Notes under the pieces: generated by a model | What the model was told of the DNA's origin: nothing | What the model saw: only the letters and a program-made list of their open reading frames with translations | Databases searched by the model: none | Origin: Paraburkholderia sp. Tr-20389 | GTDB lineage: Bacteria; Pseudomonadota; Gammaproteobacteria; Burkholderiales; Burkholderiaceae | Direction: 5' to 3' | Assembly (NCBI RefSeq): GCF_017104565.1 | Contig: NZ_JAAGPD010000067.1 | Location: 1-56,589, forward strand | DNA length: 56,589 bases | Part shown: piece by piece, positions 46,122 through 54,243 of the stretch | Layout: every line of letters begins with the position of its first letter | How positions within the stretch are numbered: position 1 is the stretch's first letter | Translations under genes and position numbers: made by a program

Positions 46122-48604
46122 ATCAGGATATCGTTGAAGAAGACCTGCTGCGTCCCACGCCCGTGACGCGCGATGCAGGCCACGATCTCATCACGGCCAC
46201 GCCCGTCTCGAAGCCGCCCGCGCAACGGCGCGGCGCACGCAGCACCGGCCCCGTGCGCGTTGCCGTCATTCACGACTGGCTCGTCACTTACGCGGGTGCC
46301 GAGCGCGTGCTCGAACAGATCGTCGCGTGCTTTCCGGACGCCGACCTGTTCAGCCTCGTCGACTTTCTCGACGACCGCTCGTTCCTGCGCGGCAAGCCCG
46401 TGACGACGTCGTTCATCCAGAAGCTGCCGATGGCGCGCACGAAGTACCGCACGTATCTGCCGCTGATGCCGCTCGCAATCGAACAGCTCGACGTGTCCGC
46501 CTACGACGTCGTGATTTCGAGCAGCCATGCGGTTGCGAAGGGCGTGCTCACGGGACCGGACCAGGTGCATATCAGCTATGTGCATTCGCCCATCCGCTAC
46601 GCGTGGGATCTGCAGCATCAGTATCTGCAGCAGTCGAAGCTCACGAGCGGACCGAAGTCCGCGTTCGCGCGTCTGATCCTGCATTACATGCGCAACTGGG
46701 ATATCCGCACGTCGAATTCCGTCGATGCGTTCGTCGCGAACTCGGAGTTCATTTCGCGGCGCATCCGCAAGGTCTACCAGCGCGAATCCGAAGTGATCTT
46801 TCCGCCCGTGGACGTCGAGGCGTTCTCGCTCTGCGAAGCCAAGGAAGATTTCTACCTGACGGCCTCGCGCATGGTGCCGTACAAGAAGATCGATCTGATC
46901 GTCGAGGCGTTCGCGCGCATGCCCGAGCGCAAGCTCGTCGTGATCGGCGACGGTCCCGACATGCAGAAGGTACGCGAGAAGGCGACGCCTAACGTGCAGA
47001 TCATGGGTTATCAGAAGTTCGACGTGCTGCGCGATCACATGCGCCGTGCGAAGGCGTTCGTGTTCGCGGCGGAAGAGGACTTCGGCATTTCGGTGGTGGA
47101 AGCGCAGGCCTGCGGCACGCCCGTCATTGCGTATGGCAAGGGCGGGGCGCTCGAAACCGTGCGCGATCAGTACGAATCGCATCCCACAGGCATCTTCTTC
47201 GGCGAGCAGACCACCGACTCGATCATCGACGCCGTCGAGCATTTCGCCGGCGATCCGGCTCGCTTCAAACCCGCCGACTGCCGCGCAAATGCCGAGCGTT
47301 TCTCGATCCGCCATTTCCGCGAGCGCTTCTTCGGCTTCGTGCGCGAATCGGTGCCCGCGTTGCGCGGCGCGACGCTGCCGTCCGACGATGCGCCTGTCCG
47401 TCAAGGCGAGACGAAGCAGGCATCGAGCGCGCTGCGCGTGCTCGCGATCGATCAGAGCGGTGTGCTGGGCGGCGCCGAACTGTCGCTGCTGGAAATCGTG
47501 AAGGCGCTCAAGGCGCGCGTGCAGGTCGTGCTGTTCGACGATGGGCCGTTTCGCGTGGCGCTGAAACGCGAAGGCGTCGCGGTCGACGTGCTCGATCCCG
47601 GCGCGACGCGCGACATCCGCAAGCAGGGCGGCACGCCGCCGCTGGCGAAAGCGGTGAAGGGCGTGGCTTCGCTGGTGCGCGCGACGGTCGCGCGTGCCCG
47701 ACAGAGCGATGTGATCTACGCGAACACGCAGCGCGCGATGGTGATCGGCGCGCTCGCGGGCCGCCTCGCGCGACGCCCGGTGGTCTGGCATCTGCGCGAT
47801 ATCGTGAGCCCCGAGCACTTTGGCAGCAAGCAACTCGCGATCATCAAGTGGTGCGCGAAACTGGGCCTCGCGCACGTGATCGCCAATTCGGCTGCATCGG
47901 CGCGCGCGTTCGCGGACCTCACGCAGTTCGGCGACAAGCGCATCGACGTCGTGTTCAACGGCATTTCCAGCGTACCGTTCAACGCGTTGCGCGACGTGCC
48001 GCAAAGCGTGCTGCGCGCGCGGCTGAACCTGCCGCAGGATGCGTTCCTCGTCGGCTCGTTCAGCCGGCTCGCGCAATGGAAAGGGCAGCATGTGCTGCTG
48101 GAAGCGATGGTGCTCAACCCGCACATGCATGCCGTGCTGGTGGGTGCACCGCTCTTCGGCGAAGACGCGTATGAGGCGAAGCTGCAGGCATTCGTCGTCG
48201 CGCACGGACTCGAGGATCGCGTTCATTTCCTCGGGTTCCAGGACGACGTGGCCGCCTGCATGTGCGCCGTCGATGTCGTCGCGCATACGTCGATCACGCC
48301 GGAGCCGTTCGGCCGTGTGATCGTCGAAGGGATGCTCGCGCAGCGGCCCGTGGTGGCGTCGCGCGCGGGCGGCGTGACGGAGATCATCGACGACGGCGTG
48401 AACGGTGTGATGTGCACGCCGGGCGATGCGCATGCACTGGCCGATACGCTCGCCGAGTTGCGCTCGGATCAGGCGTTGCGTGACCGGCTCGTTGCGCGCG
48501 GCTATCAGACGGCCGTGCGCAAGTTTGGCACGCAGGCGTATGTGGAGGGCGTCGAGCGGATTCTGGCGAACGTGGCGGGGGCGCACGCGAAACTCGCAAG
48601 CTGA
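46118..48604 (+). CDS. bceR: Two-domain GT4 glycosyltransferase
   Basis: An 828-aa protein made of two complete GT-B units. Unit 1 (about 45-420) has VAVIHDWLVTYAGAERVLEQ and EDFGISVVEAQACGTPVIAYG. Unit 2 (about 440-810) has LAIDQSGVLGGAELSLLEIV and EPFGRVIVEGMLAQRPVVASR. It probably adds two sugars of the repeat unit in one polypeptide. Its start overlaps bceQ and its end is followed by a strong bidirectional terminator. Confidence 0.92.
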   Translation: MNQDIVEEDLLRPTPVTRDAGHDLITATPVSKPPAQRRGARSTGPVRVAVIHDWLVTYAGAERVLEQIVACFPDADLFSLVDFLDDRSFLRGKPVTTSFIQKLPMARTKYRTYLPLMPLAIEQLDVSAYDVVISSSHAVAKGVLTGPDQVHISYVHSPIRYAWDLQHQYLQQSKLTSGPKSAFARLILHYMRNWDIRTSNSVDAFVANSEFISRRIRKVYQRESEVIFPPVDVEAFSLCEAKEDFYLTASRMVPYKKIDLIVEAFARMPERKLVVIGDGPDMQKVREKATPNVQIMGYQKFDVLRDHMRRAKAFVFAAEEDFGISVVEAQACGTPVIAYGKGGALETVRDQYESHPTGIFFGEQTTDSIIDAVEHFAGDPARFKPADCRANAERFSIRHFRERFFGFVRESVPALRGATLPSDDAPVRQGETKQASSALRVLAIDQSGVLGGAELSLLEIVKALKARVQVVLFDDGPFRVALKREGVAVDVLDPGATRDIRKQGGTPPLAKAVKGVASLVRATVARARQSDVIYANTQRAMVIGALAGRLARRPVVWHLRDIVSPEHFGSKQLAIIKWCAKLGLAHVIANSAASARAFADLTQFGDKRIDVVFNGISSVPFNALRDVPQSVLRARLNLPQDAFLVGSFSRLAQWKGQHVLLEAMVLNPHMHAVLVGAPLFGEDAYEAKLQAFVVAHGLEDRVHFLGFQDDVAACMCAVDVVAHTSITPEPFGRVIVEGMLAQRPVVASRAGGVTEIIDDGVNGVMCTPGDAHALADTLAELRSDQALRDRLVARGYQTAVRKFGTQAYVEGVERILANVAGAHAKLAS

Positions 48605-48614
48605 CCCGAAAGAA

Positions 48615-48653
48615 GAAAGGCCGGCGCGATCTGTATCGCGCCGGCCTTTCTAT
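48615..48653. terminator. Strong bidirectional terminator between bceR and bceS
   Basis: A 16-bp perfect stem (48615-48630 with 48635-48650) and loop CTGT, with A-rich sequence on the left and TATTT on the right. It serves both convergent genes. Confidence 0.87.
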
Positions 48654-48695
48654 TTGCTGCAACCGCCTGAATCTGCTTTAAGCCTGATTTATCCG

Positions 48696-49886
48696 TTAGC
48701 GCAACTGTTTCGCGCTTGCAGGTTTAAGACTTGCCGACCACTTCATCGCAGGCAATTCGACGCAGCGATAGACGACCCACGCAACGGCAAGCGCGACGAG
48801 CATGAAGCCGAAGGTCGGAAAGATCGACATCTGCAGCGCCGAGCGATACAGCAGCGTCGAAAGCAATACGAAGATGGGCAGATGGATCGAATACAGCGAG
48901 AAGCTGAAATCGCCGAAGCGCGACAGCAGCCGGATCGTGGGCGTGTCGTTATGACGGCGGCTCTTGAGCGCCTCGTTCAGATAGCACGCGAAACCGAGCG
49001 CCCACAGCTGAAATGCGTAGTACTGGCCGAAGTGAAACGCGACACAGCCCAGCGCCGTCAGCAATGCAGCCGCGCCGACCATCCGCCACGACATGCGGCT
49101 GTCCCGCGCGTCGTGTTTGACCCGCTTCACCTGCGCTTCGGCGATCCATGCGCCGAGCGTCCACGACAGCCAGAACGACGTGAAGAACTGCAGTTCATGA
49201 CGTTCGAACACGAAGAAGGACGCGAGATTGACGAGCGCAACGAGACCCAGCACGACAGGCATGCCGAGCCGCCGGCGCAACGCGAACAGCAGCGGATAGA
49301 CGGCATAGAACTGCACTTCGAGCGAAAGCGTCCACAGTGCGCCATTGGAGCCATACGTCTTGCCGGCTACGCCTTGCAGCGAGAACAGGTTGACGAGAAA
49401 CGCCCTCGGGCCGATGTCGAGAATCTTGTGATTGACGGGCGGAAATTGCAGGCTCGTCCAGTCGAGCGCGAGCGTGAGCAGCAGGGCGGCGAACAGCACC
49501 GGATAGATGCGCGTCAAGCGGCGCGCCCAGAAGTTCATCGCGTCGAGCCGATAGTCGGGATTCGCCGCGAGCCGCTGGGCCGCGCTGCGATGAATGCAAT
49601 AGCCGCTGATGACGAAAAAAATCGGCACGCCCGCGGAGCCCCATGCAATCGGCAAGGTCAGGTACGAGACGATCGTGTTCAGATCGAGCGACCTGCCCGC
49701 GACGTGATGAAAGCTCTGCATGCCGACCCATTCGACCTGGCGGCAATGAAAATACGCCACCAGCAGCGCGGCGAACCCGCGCATCGCGTCGATGACGTGT
49801 TCCTTGTCGGCAACTTTTGTTTCGCTGCGCGTCGCCCGTGCAAAGGACAGGGACGAGCCGGTGGCGTCCAGTGCTGTATCGCTCAT
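48696..49886 (-). CDS. bceS: Acyltransferase family 3 membrane protein
   Basis: A 396-aa AT3 enzyme with about ten helices. VIDAMRGFAALLVAYFHC has the conserved His47, then IFFVISGYCIHRSA and LWTLSLEVQFYAVYPL. It is a second polymer O-acetyltransferase, distinct from BceO. AAGGA seven bases before ATG 49886 fixes the start; the frame is open for 31 more codons upstream without a site. It is divergent from the small peptide gene and galU. Confidence 0.9.
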   Translation of the reverse strand: MSDTALDATGSSLSFARATRSETKVADKEHVIDAMRGFAALLVAYFHCRQVEWVGMQSFHHVAGRSLDLNTIVSYLTLPIAWGSAGVPIFFVISGYCIHRSAAQRLAANPDYRLDAMNFWARRLTRIYPVLFAALLLTLALDWTSLQFPPVNHKILDIGPRAFLVNLFSLQGVAGKTYGSNGALWTLSLEVQFYAVYPLLFALRRRLGMPVVLGLVALVNLASFFVFERHELQFFTSFWLSWTLGAWIAEAQVKRVKHDARDSRMSWRMVGAAALLTALGCVAFHFGQYYAFQLWALGFACYLNEALKSRRHNDTPTIRLLSRFGDFSFSLYSIHLPIFVLLSTLLYRSALQMSIFPTFGFMLVALAVAWVVYRCVELPAMKWSASLKPASAKQLR

Positions 49887-50132
49887 GCGCGGTCCTTGAT
49901 CGTTGATGAATGAATGGGCGCGCGGCCTTCCAGGAGGCTGCGCGCCCGCCTGCGTATCGTAGGCGAATGGGCGCGCCAAAAATCGGCAAGAAATGATTGA
50001 AATTATTTGAATCGCCGTATTGCAGTTTTATTTCTTGATCCGCTAATAAATTCGAGTGCATATACGCTTGAATTATTTGGCATTTTTTTCATGTTACGTT
50101 GATGCGGGGAAAACTTTGACAGGGGTGGAGTG
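49887..50132. promoter_or_regulatory. AT-rich divergent control region upstream of bceS and small peptide gene
   Basis: It holds TTGAATTATTTGGCATTT at 50068-50085, nearly identical to the element at 42206, and a relative TTGAAATTATTTGAATCG at 49997-50014. The composition drops sharply in GC from about 49975 onward. It likely carries outward promoters. Confidence 0.55.
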
Positions 50133-50276
50133 ATGAACCTGCATTTGATCGCCGGCGTCGCCGTGCTGCTGCTGCTCGTTGCCGTGTCCGCATATCGCGA
50201 GGCGCTGCGCAACGAGCCGATCGGCCGTATCCGCATGAATCCGGAAAAGATGCCGCAGTTCGAAGAACACGAATAA
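50133..50276 (+). CDS. 47-aa single-pass membrane peptide, unrecognised
   Basis: A short open frame starting MNLHLIAGVAVLLLLVAVSAY and ending PQFEEHE. Residues 5-20 form one hydrophobic helix, followed by a charged tail with YREALRNEPIG. GGAG lies four bases before the ATG, within GGGGTGGAGTG. Codon use (CTG, GTC, CGC, GCG) fits the host and differs from the AT-rich DNA around it, which supports real coding. It sits between bceS and galU. The helix could place it beside the export or flippase machinery, but no family is recognised. Confidence 0.65.
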   Translation: MNLHLIAGVAVLLLLVAVSAYREALRNEPIGRIRMNPEKMPQFEEHE

Positions 50277-50426
50277 GCGGCACACGCAGTGCCGTATCAA
50301 GCAAGATTTACGCAGTGGATGCATGCGCGCGCCCAAAGTATGCCGTCATTGTTTCTGCATGCATTCCGGATATCGGAACAGATGACCGTCAATCGAACAA
50401 TTTGTATTAATTTCGATGACGCACTG

Positions 50427-50450
50427 CGCAAAATTTCGAATGATTTTGCG
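50427..50450. promoter_or_regulatory. Inverted repeat upstream of galU
   Basis: CGCAAAAT-N8-ATTTTGCG, perfect 8-bp arms, about 83 bases before the galU start. The spacer itself contains the palindrome TTCGAA. Spacing suits a dimeric regulator; no factor is assigned. Confidence 0.5.
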
Positions 50451-50532
50451 TTAGGCTTTTGCAGCACGACAATGCGCCGCCTTTCAAACGGCGATTGCAT
50501 ACATTCAATCCAACCGAGTGGAAATGCATACC

Positions 50533-51426
50533 ATGCTGAAAGTCACCAAAGCCGTCTTTCCTGTCGCGGGCCTCGGCACACGTTTTCTGCCTGCCACGAA
50601 GGCGAGCCCGAAGGAAATGCTGCCCATCGTCGACAAGCCGCTGATCCAGTACGCAGTCGAAGAAGCCATTGCAGCAGGCATCACCGAAATGATCTTCGTC
50701 ACGGGCCGCAGCAAGCGCGCCATCGAAGATCACTTCGACAAGTCCTATGAGATCGAAGCCGAACTCGAGGCACGCGGCAAGGAACAGTTGCTCGATCTCG
50801 TGCGCAGCATCAAGCCGTCGAATGTCGACTGTTTCTATGTGCGCCAGGCCGAAGCACTGGGTCTCGGTCACGCCGTGCTGTGCGCGGAGAAACTGGTCGG
50901 CGGCAGCCCGTTCGCCGTGATTCTCGCCGACGACCTGCTGCACAGCGAAAAGCCCGTGATGAAGCAACTCGTCGACACCTTCAACCACTATCACAGCTCG
51001 GTGGTCGGTGTCGAAACGATCGCGCGTGAAGCGAGCCGTTCGTATGGCGTGGTCGACGGCAAGGAGTGGGAAGAGGACGTGATCAAGCTGTCGGGCATCG
51101 TCGAGAAGCCGGCACCCGACAAGGCGCCGTCGAACCTCGGCGTGGTCGGCCGCTACGTGCTGATGCCGACCATCTTCAAGCACATCCGCGCGCTGAAACC
51201 GGGCGCGGGCGGCGAACTGCAACTGACGGACGCACTGCAATCGCTGCTGACGGAAGAGCAGGTACTCGCGTATCGCTACTTCGGCACGCGTTTCGATTGC
51301 GGCAGCAAGCTGGGCTATCTGAAGGCCACGGTCGAATTCGCGCTGCGTCACCCGGAAGTCCGTGCCGACTTCGAAGACTTCCTGCAAAGCTATCTGCCGC
51401 TGCATCTGACGGCAGCCGCCGCCTGA
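50533..51426 (+). CDS. bceT: UTP-glucose-1-phosphate uridylyltransferase
   Basis: A 297-aa GalU-type enzyme with KAVFPVAGLGTRFLPATKA, PKEMLPIVDKPLIQYAVEEA, then LADDLLH and the late RFDCGSKLGYLKATVEFAL. It makes UDP-glucose, used for priming by BceB, for UDP-glucuronate by BceC and for trehalose by OtsA. The family start fits MLKVTKAVF at 50533; in-frame GTG 50518 and ATG 50524 are alternatives. It closes the exopolysaccharide locus. Confidence 0.94.
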   Translation: MLKVTKAVFPVAGLGTRFLPATKASPKEMLPIVDKPLIQYAVEEAIAAGITEMIFVTGRSKRAIEDHFDKSYEIEAELEARGKEQLLDLVRSIKPSNVDCFYVRQAEALGLGHAVLCAEKLVGGSPFAVILADDLLHSEKPVMKQLVDTFNHYHSSVVGVETIAREASRSYGVVDGKEWEEDVIKLSGIVEKPAPDKAPSNLGVVGRYVLMPTIFKHIRALKPGAGGELQLTDALQSLLTEEQVLAYRYFGTRFDCGSKLGYLKATVEFALRHPEVRADFEDFLQSYLPLHLTAAAA

Positions 51427-51440
51427 AAGCACGGCCAGCG

Positions 51441-51474
51441 GCAGCGACGGCGCCTCTATGCGCCGTCGCGCTGC
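51441..51474. terminator. Possible hairpin between galU and phosphoribosyltransferase
   Basis: Nine perfect pairs CGACGGCGC/GCGCCGTCG with a six-base loop, extended by GCAG/CTGC across a two-base bulge. No T run follows on either strand, so termination is doubtful. Confidence 0.35.
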
Positions 51475-51502
51475 AGGTCGGTGGGCACGAGCGCGCGTGT
51501 CA

Positions 51503-52171
51503 TCAAAACCAGGCGGGCCCGCTGGCCGACGATGCGCGTGCGAGTATTGTGCGCACATCGTCGTCGGTGGTTTCGCTGAAGTCGGAATAGAACTGGCTGA
51601 CGCTGAAGAAGTTGTCGGGCGTCACCACGCAGACGAACTCATCGATCTCGCTGCCGATGCGCGCCTGCGCATCGGCGGGCGCAACGGGCAGCGCGGCGAC
51701 GATCTTCGCGGGTGTGCGTGCGCGCAATGCGCGCGCCGCCACGGTCATCGAGGCACCCGTCGCGAGTCCATCGTCGACGACGATCGCGATGCGGTTCGCC
51801 ACGTCGACACTGGCGCGCTGCGGATCGCGAAACAGCGCCTCGCGTCGCGCGAGCTGGGCCTTTTCATCCGCGAGCACGCGCTCGAATTCGGGCCGGGAGA
51901 CCTCCGTCTCGCGCAGCAGTTCTTCATCCACATACAACGCGTCGCCCGACGCGATCGCACCCATCGCCAGTTCGCATTGCCACGGCACGCCGAGCTTGCG
52001 CACGACCAGTACATCCAGCGGCGCGCCGAGTGCGCATGCGACTTCATACGCGACGGGCACGCCGCCGCGCGGCAAGCCGAGCACGACGACATCGTCACGT
52101 CGCGCGTAATGCTTCAGATGATCGGCGAGCGCGCGGCCCGCGTCGACGCGATCCGCAAACGGGCGGTGCAT
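51503..52171 (-). CDS. Phosphoribosyltransferase family protein
   Basis: A 222-aa type I PRT-fold protein. The PRPP loop is AIVVDDGLATGAS near residue 130. An N-terminal VVLGLPRGGVPVAYEVA and LVVRKLGVPW are typical of the ComF-like or erythromycin-esterase-associated group often seen beside dienelactone hydrolase domains. The acceptor is unknown. GGGAG before ATG 52171 fixes the start. It follows the IclR gene by 28 bases on the same strand, which may be incidental. Confidence 0.88.
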   Translation of the reverse strand: MHRPFADRVDAGRALADHLKHYARRDDVVVLGLPRGGVPVAYEVACALGAPLDVLVVRKLGVPWQCELAMGAIASGDALYVDEELLRETEVSRPEFERVLADEKAQLARREALFRDPQRASVDVANRIAIVVDDGLATGASMTVAARALRARTPAKIVAALPVAPADAQARIGSEIDEFVCVVTPDNFFSVSQFYSDFSETTDDDVRTILARASSASGPAWF

Positions 52172-52199
52172 GATTCGCTCCCACGTCGCTATCCCTTCA

Positions 52200-52970
52200 C
52201 TATAGGACGTTGAGCATCGAAAGTGCCGACTCCTGCAGCGGCCGCAATACGCGCGTGAGCGCCGCTTCCGTCGTCTCCTTGCCCATCGGCATGTTGGTGC
52301 TGAGCGCGGCGACCACTTCGCCATGACGGTTCTTCATCGGCACGGCGACACCGCGCACGCCGATATCGAGTTGCTGCTCGATCACCGCGAAACCGTCGGC
52401 CTGCGCGCGGCGGATCTTTTCGAGCAGGCCCGTTCTGTTGGTCAGCGTATGGGGCGTGAACGGTGCGAGCGACGTATCGTTGAGCCACGTTTGCATCGCG
52501 TCCTGATCGCGGTGGTACGCGAGCAGCACGACGCCGGGCGAGGTGAGCGGGGCAGGCACGCGCGCGCCGAGCACGAAGCCCGTCGTCATCACGCGCGAGG
52601 TGCCGTTACGCGCGATGAACACCAGCTCCCAGTCGTCGAGCACGCTCACATAGACGGATTCGCCGATCGTCGCGCTCAATTGCTGCAGATAGGGCTGCAC
52701 GGTCTTCGGCAGACGCGCCGAATCGAAATACGACCAGCCGACCCGCAGCACGCGTGGCGTGAGACCGTAGAGCTTGCCGTCGCCGTGCACATAGCCGAGA
52801 TGTTCGAGCGTCAGCAGATAGCGACGCGCGGCCGTGCGCGTCATGCCCGTGAGCTGGGCGGCCTGGCTTGGCGTGAGGCGCGCGTGTTCACTGTCGAACG
52901 ACTCGAGGATCGCGAGACCCTTTTCGAGGCCCGCGATCCAGTCGCGTTTGTCCAATGGCGGTCGGTTCAT
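52200..52970 (-). CDS. IclR family transcriptional regulator (PcaR/PobR-like)
   Basis: A 256-aa regulator. The winged helix lies in residues 10-75 (KGLAILESFDSEHARLTPSQ, then TGMTRTAARRYLLTLEHLGY). The effector domain contains VSVLDDWELVFIAR, the substrate-pocket LGARVPAPLTSPGVVLLAY and a late GVRGVAVPMKNRHGEVVAALS. It resembles beta-ketoadipate pathway regulators. It is divergent from the BKACE-QuiC genes across a region with a 13-bp inverted repeat, so it probably controls them in response to an aromatic acid. The frame is open 76 codons upstream, but similarity begins at MNRPPLDK. Confidence 0.9.
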   Translation of the reverse strand: MNRPPLDKRDWIAGLEKGLAILESFDSEHARLTPSQAAQLTGMTRTAARRYLLTLEHLGYVHGDGKLYGLTPRVLRVGWSYFDSARLPKTVQPYLQQLSATIGESVYVSVLDDWELVFIARNGTSRVMTTGFVLGARVPAPLTSPGVVLLAYHRDQDAMQTWLNDTSLAPFTPHTLTNRTGLLEKIRRAQADGFAVIEQQLDIGVRGVAVPMKNRHGEVVAALSTNMPMGKETTEAALTRVLRPLQESALSMLNVL

Positions 52971-53360
52971 GGCAATCACCCTTTGATCTGCGCGGCTAAC
53001 GTATCGGTACGCGCGATTATCGCTCACACGGGGCGATCGTGTGCCGGCGACTTTCGCGTCGCCGGTTGCGTGGAACGGCGGCGAAGCCACATCGCCCCGC
53101 GCCCCGAAAAACCCCGCGAATCCTTGCGCGCACTGTATGCACGCCGCTACACCAAGCCTGGTGCAAACCCGCGAAGCGCGCGTTAATCGCACAACCAAGT
53201 GCGATTAACGCACGTTTTCGCGTCTGGGAGCATTGCCCGTCCAGGCACGCTTGCCTATTCTTGAGCCACCTCAACGGCTCGCGGCCATGCTTGCGCCGAG
53301 TCGACGGGAATAGCGAATGCGTCGCCCTGCAACATGGGGTTCATCGAAGAAGGTTCTGCC
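52971..53360. promoter_or_regulatory. IclR-BKACE divergent control region with inverted repeat
   Basis: 390 bases without a supported gene. A perfect 13-bp inverted repeat, GCGTTAATCGCAC and its complement separated by AACCAA, occupies 53180-53211, about 150 bases before the BKACE start. It is the strongest operator candidate for the adjacent IclR protein. Confidence 0.65.
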
Positions 53361-54206
53361 ATGAGTCACGCCACGAATCAGCCTTGCATCATCTCCGTCG
53401 CGATCACGGGCTCCGTGCCGCGCAAGAAGGACAATCCGGCCGTGCCGATCTCGGTGCCCGAGCAGGTCGAGAGCACGCATGAAGCGTACGAAGCGGGCGC
53501 GACGCTCGTGCATTTGCACGTGCGTGACGAAGAGGAGCGCTCGAGTTCCGACCGCAACAGCTTCGCGGTTTTGCAGGAAGGCATCCGCAAGCATTGCCCG
53601 GACATCATCATCCAGTTCTCGACGGGCGGTCGCGGCCGTTCGTTCGAACAGCGCGGCGCGATGCTCGATCTGCGTCCCGACATGGCGTCGCTCGCGACGG
53701 GCTCGGTGAACTTCCCGACCACCGTCTACGAGAACCCGCCCGATTTCGTGCGCATGCTCGCGCAGACGATGCTCGATCATGACGTGAAGCCCGAAATCGA
53801 AATCTTCGATCTCGCGATGCTGTACAGCACCGTCGATCTCGTTCAGCAGGGCCTGCTGAAAGACCCCGTGCACGTGCAGTTCGTGATGGGCGTGAAGAAC
53901 GCGTTGCCCGCGCGCCGCGAGATTCTCGAATTCGAAGTCGAGCAACTGAAAAAGCTGCTGCCGACTGCAACGTGGACGGCGGCGGGTATCGGCCGTCACC
54001 AGCTCGAAGTGAATCACTGGACCCTCGAAATGGGCGGCCATTGCCGCACGGGTCTCGAAGACAACGTGCGCTGGGACAAGGACACGCTCGCGAAAAGCAA
54101 TGCGCAGCTCGTGCAGCGCGTCGCGGATCTGTGCGGCCAGTACGGCCGGCCCGTGGCAACCGCGAAACAGGCTCGCGAGATGTTGGCGCTCAAGCCCGCG
54201 GCCTGA
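53361..54206 (+). CDS. BKACE family beta-keto acid cleavage enzyme (DUF849)
   Basis: A 281-aa TIM-barrel Claisen-type enzyme. The metal ligands are His51 and His53 in HLHVRD and Glu233 in GLEDNVRW. Other family motifs are IQFSTGGRGR, ATGSVNFPTTVYENPP and AAGIGRHQLEVN. Characterised members condense a beta-keto acid with acetyl-CoA to give a CoA ester and acetoacetate; the type member acts on 3-keto-5-aminohexanoate. AGAAGG precedes the ATG. It is followed after 37 bases by the QuiC-like gene, which points away from lysine fermentation and towards a carboxylated keto acid such as beta-ketoadipate; this is inference. Confidence 0.9.
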   Translation: MSHATNQPCIISVAITGSVPRKKDNPAVPISVPEQVESTHEAYEAGATLVHLHVRDEEERSSSDRNSFAVLQEGIRKHCPDIIIQFSTGGRGRSFEQRGAMLDLRPDMASLATGSVNFPTTVYENPPDFVRMLAQTMLDHDVKPEIEIFDLAMLYSTVDLVQQGLLKDPVHVQFVMGVKNALPARREILEFEVEQLKKLLPTATWTAAGIGRHQLEVNHWTLEMGGHCRTGLEDNVRWDKDTLAKSNAQLVQRVADLCGQYGRPVATAKQAREMLALKPAA

Positions 54207-54243
54207 ACGCCCAGTCATTCCGCTTTCTCATTAAAGCCATACC

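Noticed and set aside
45893-48586. Open frame of 897 codons opposite bceR
   Set aside because: Same shadow effect; bceR on the plus strand has two complete GT4 domains.
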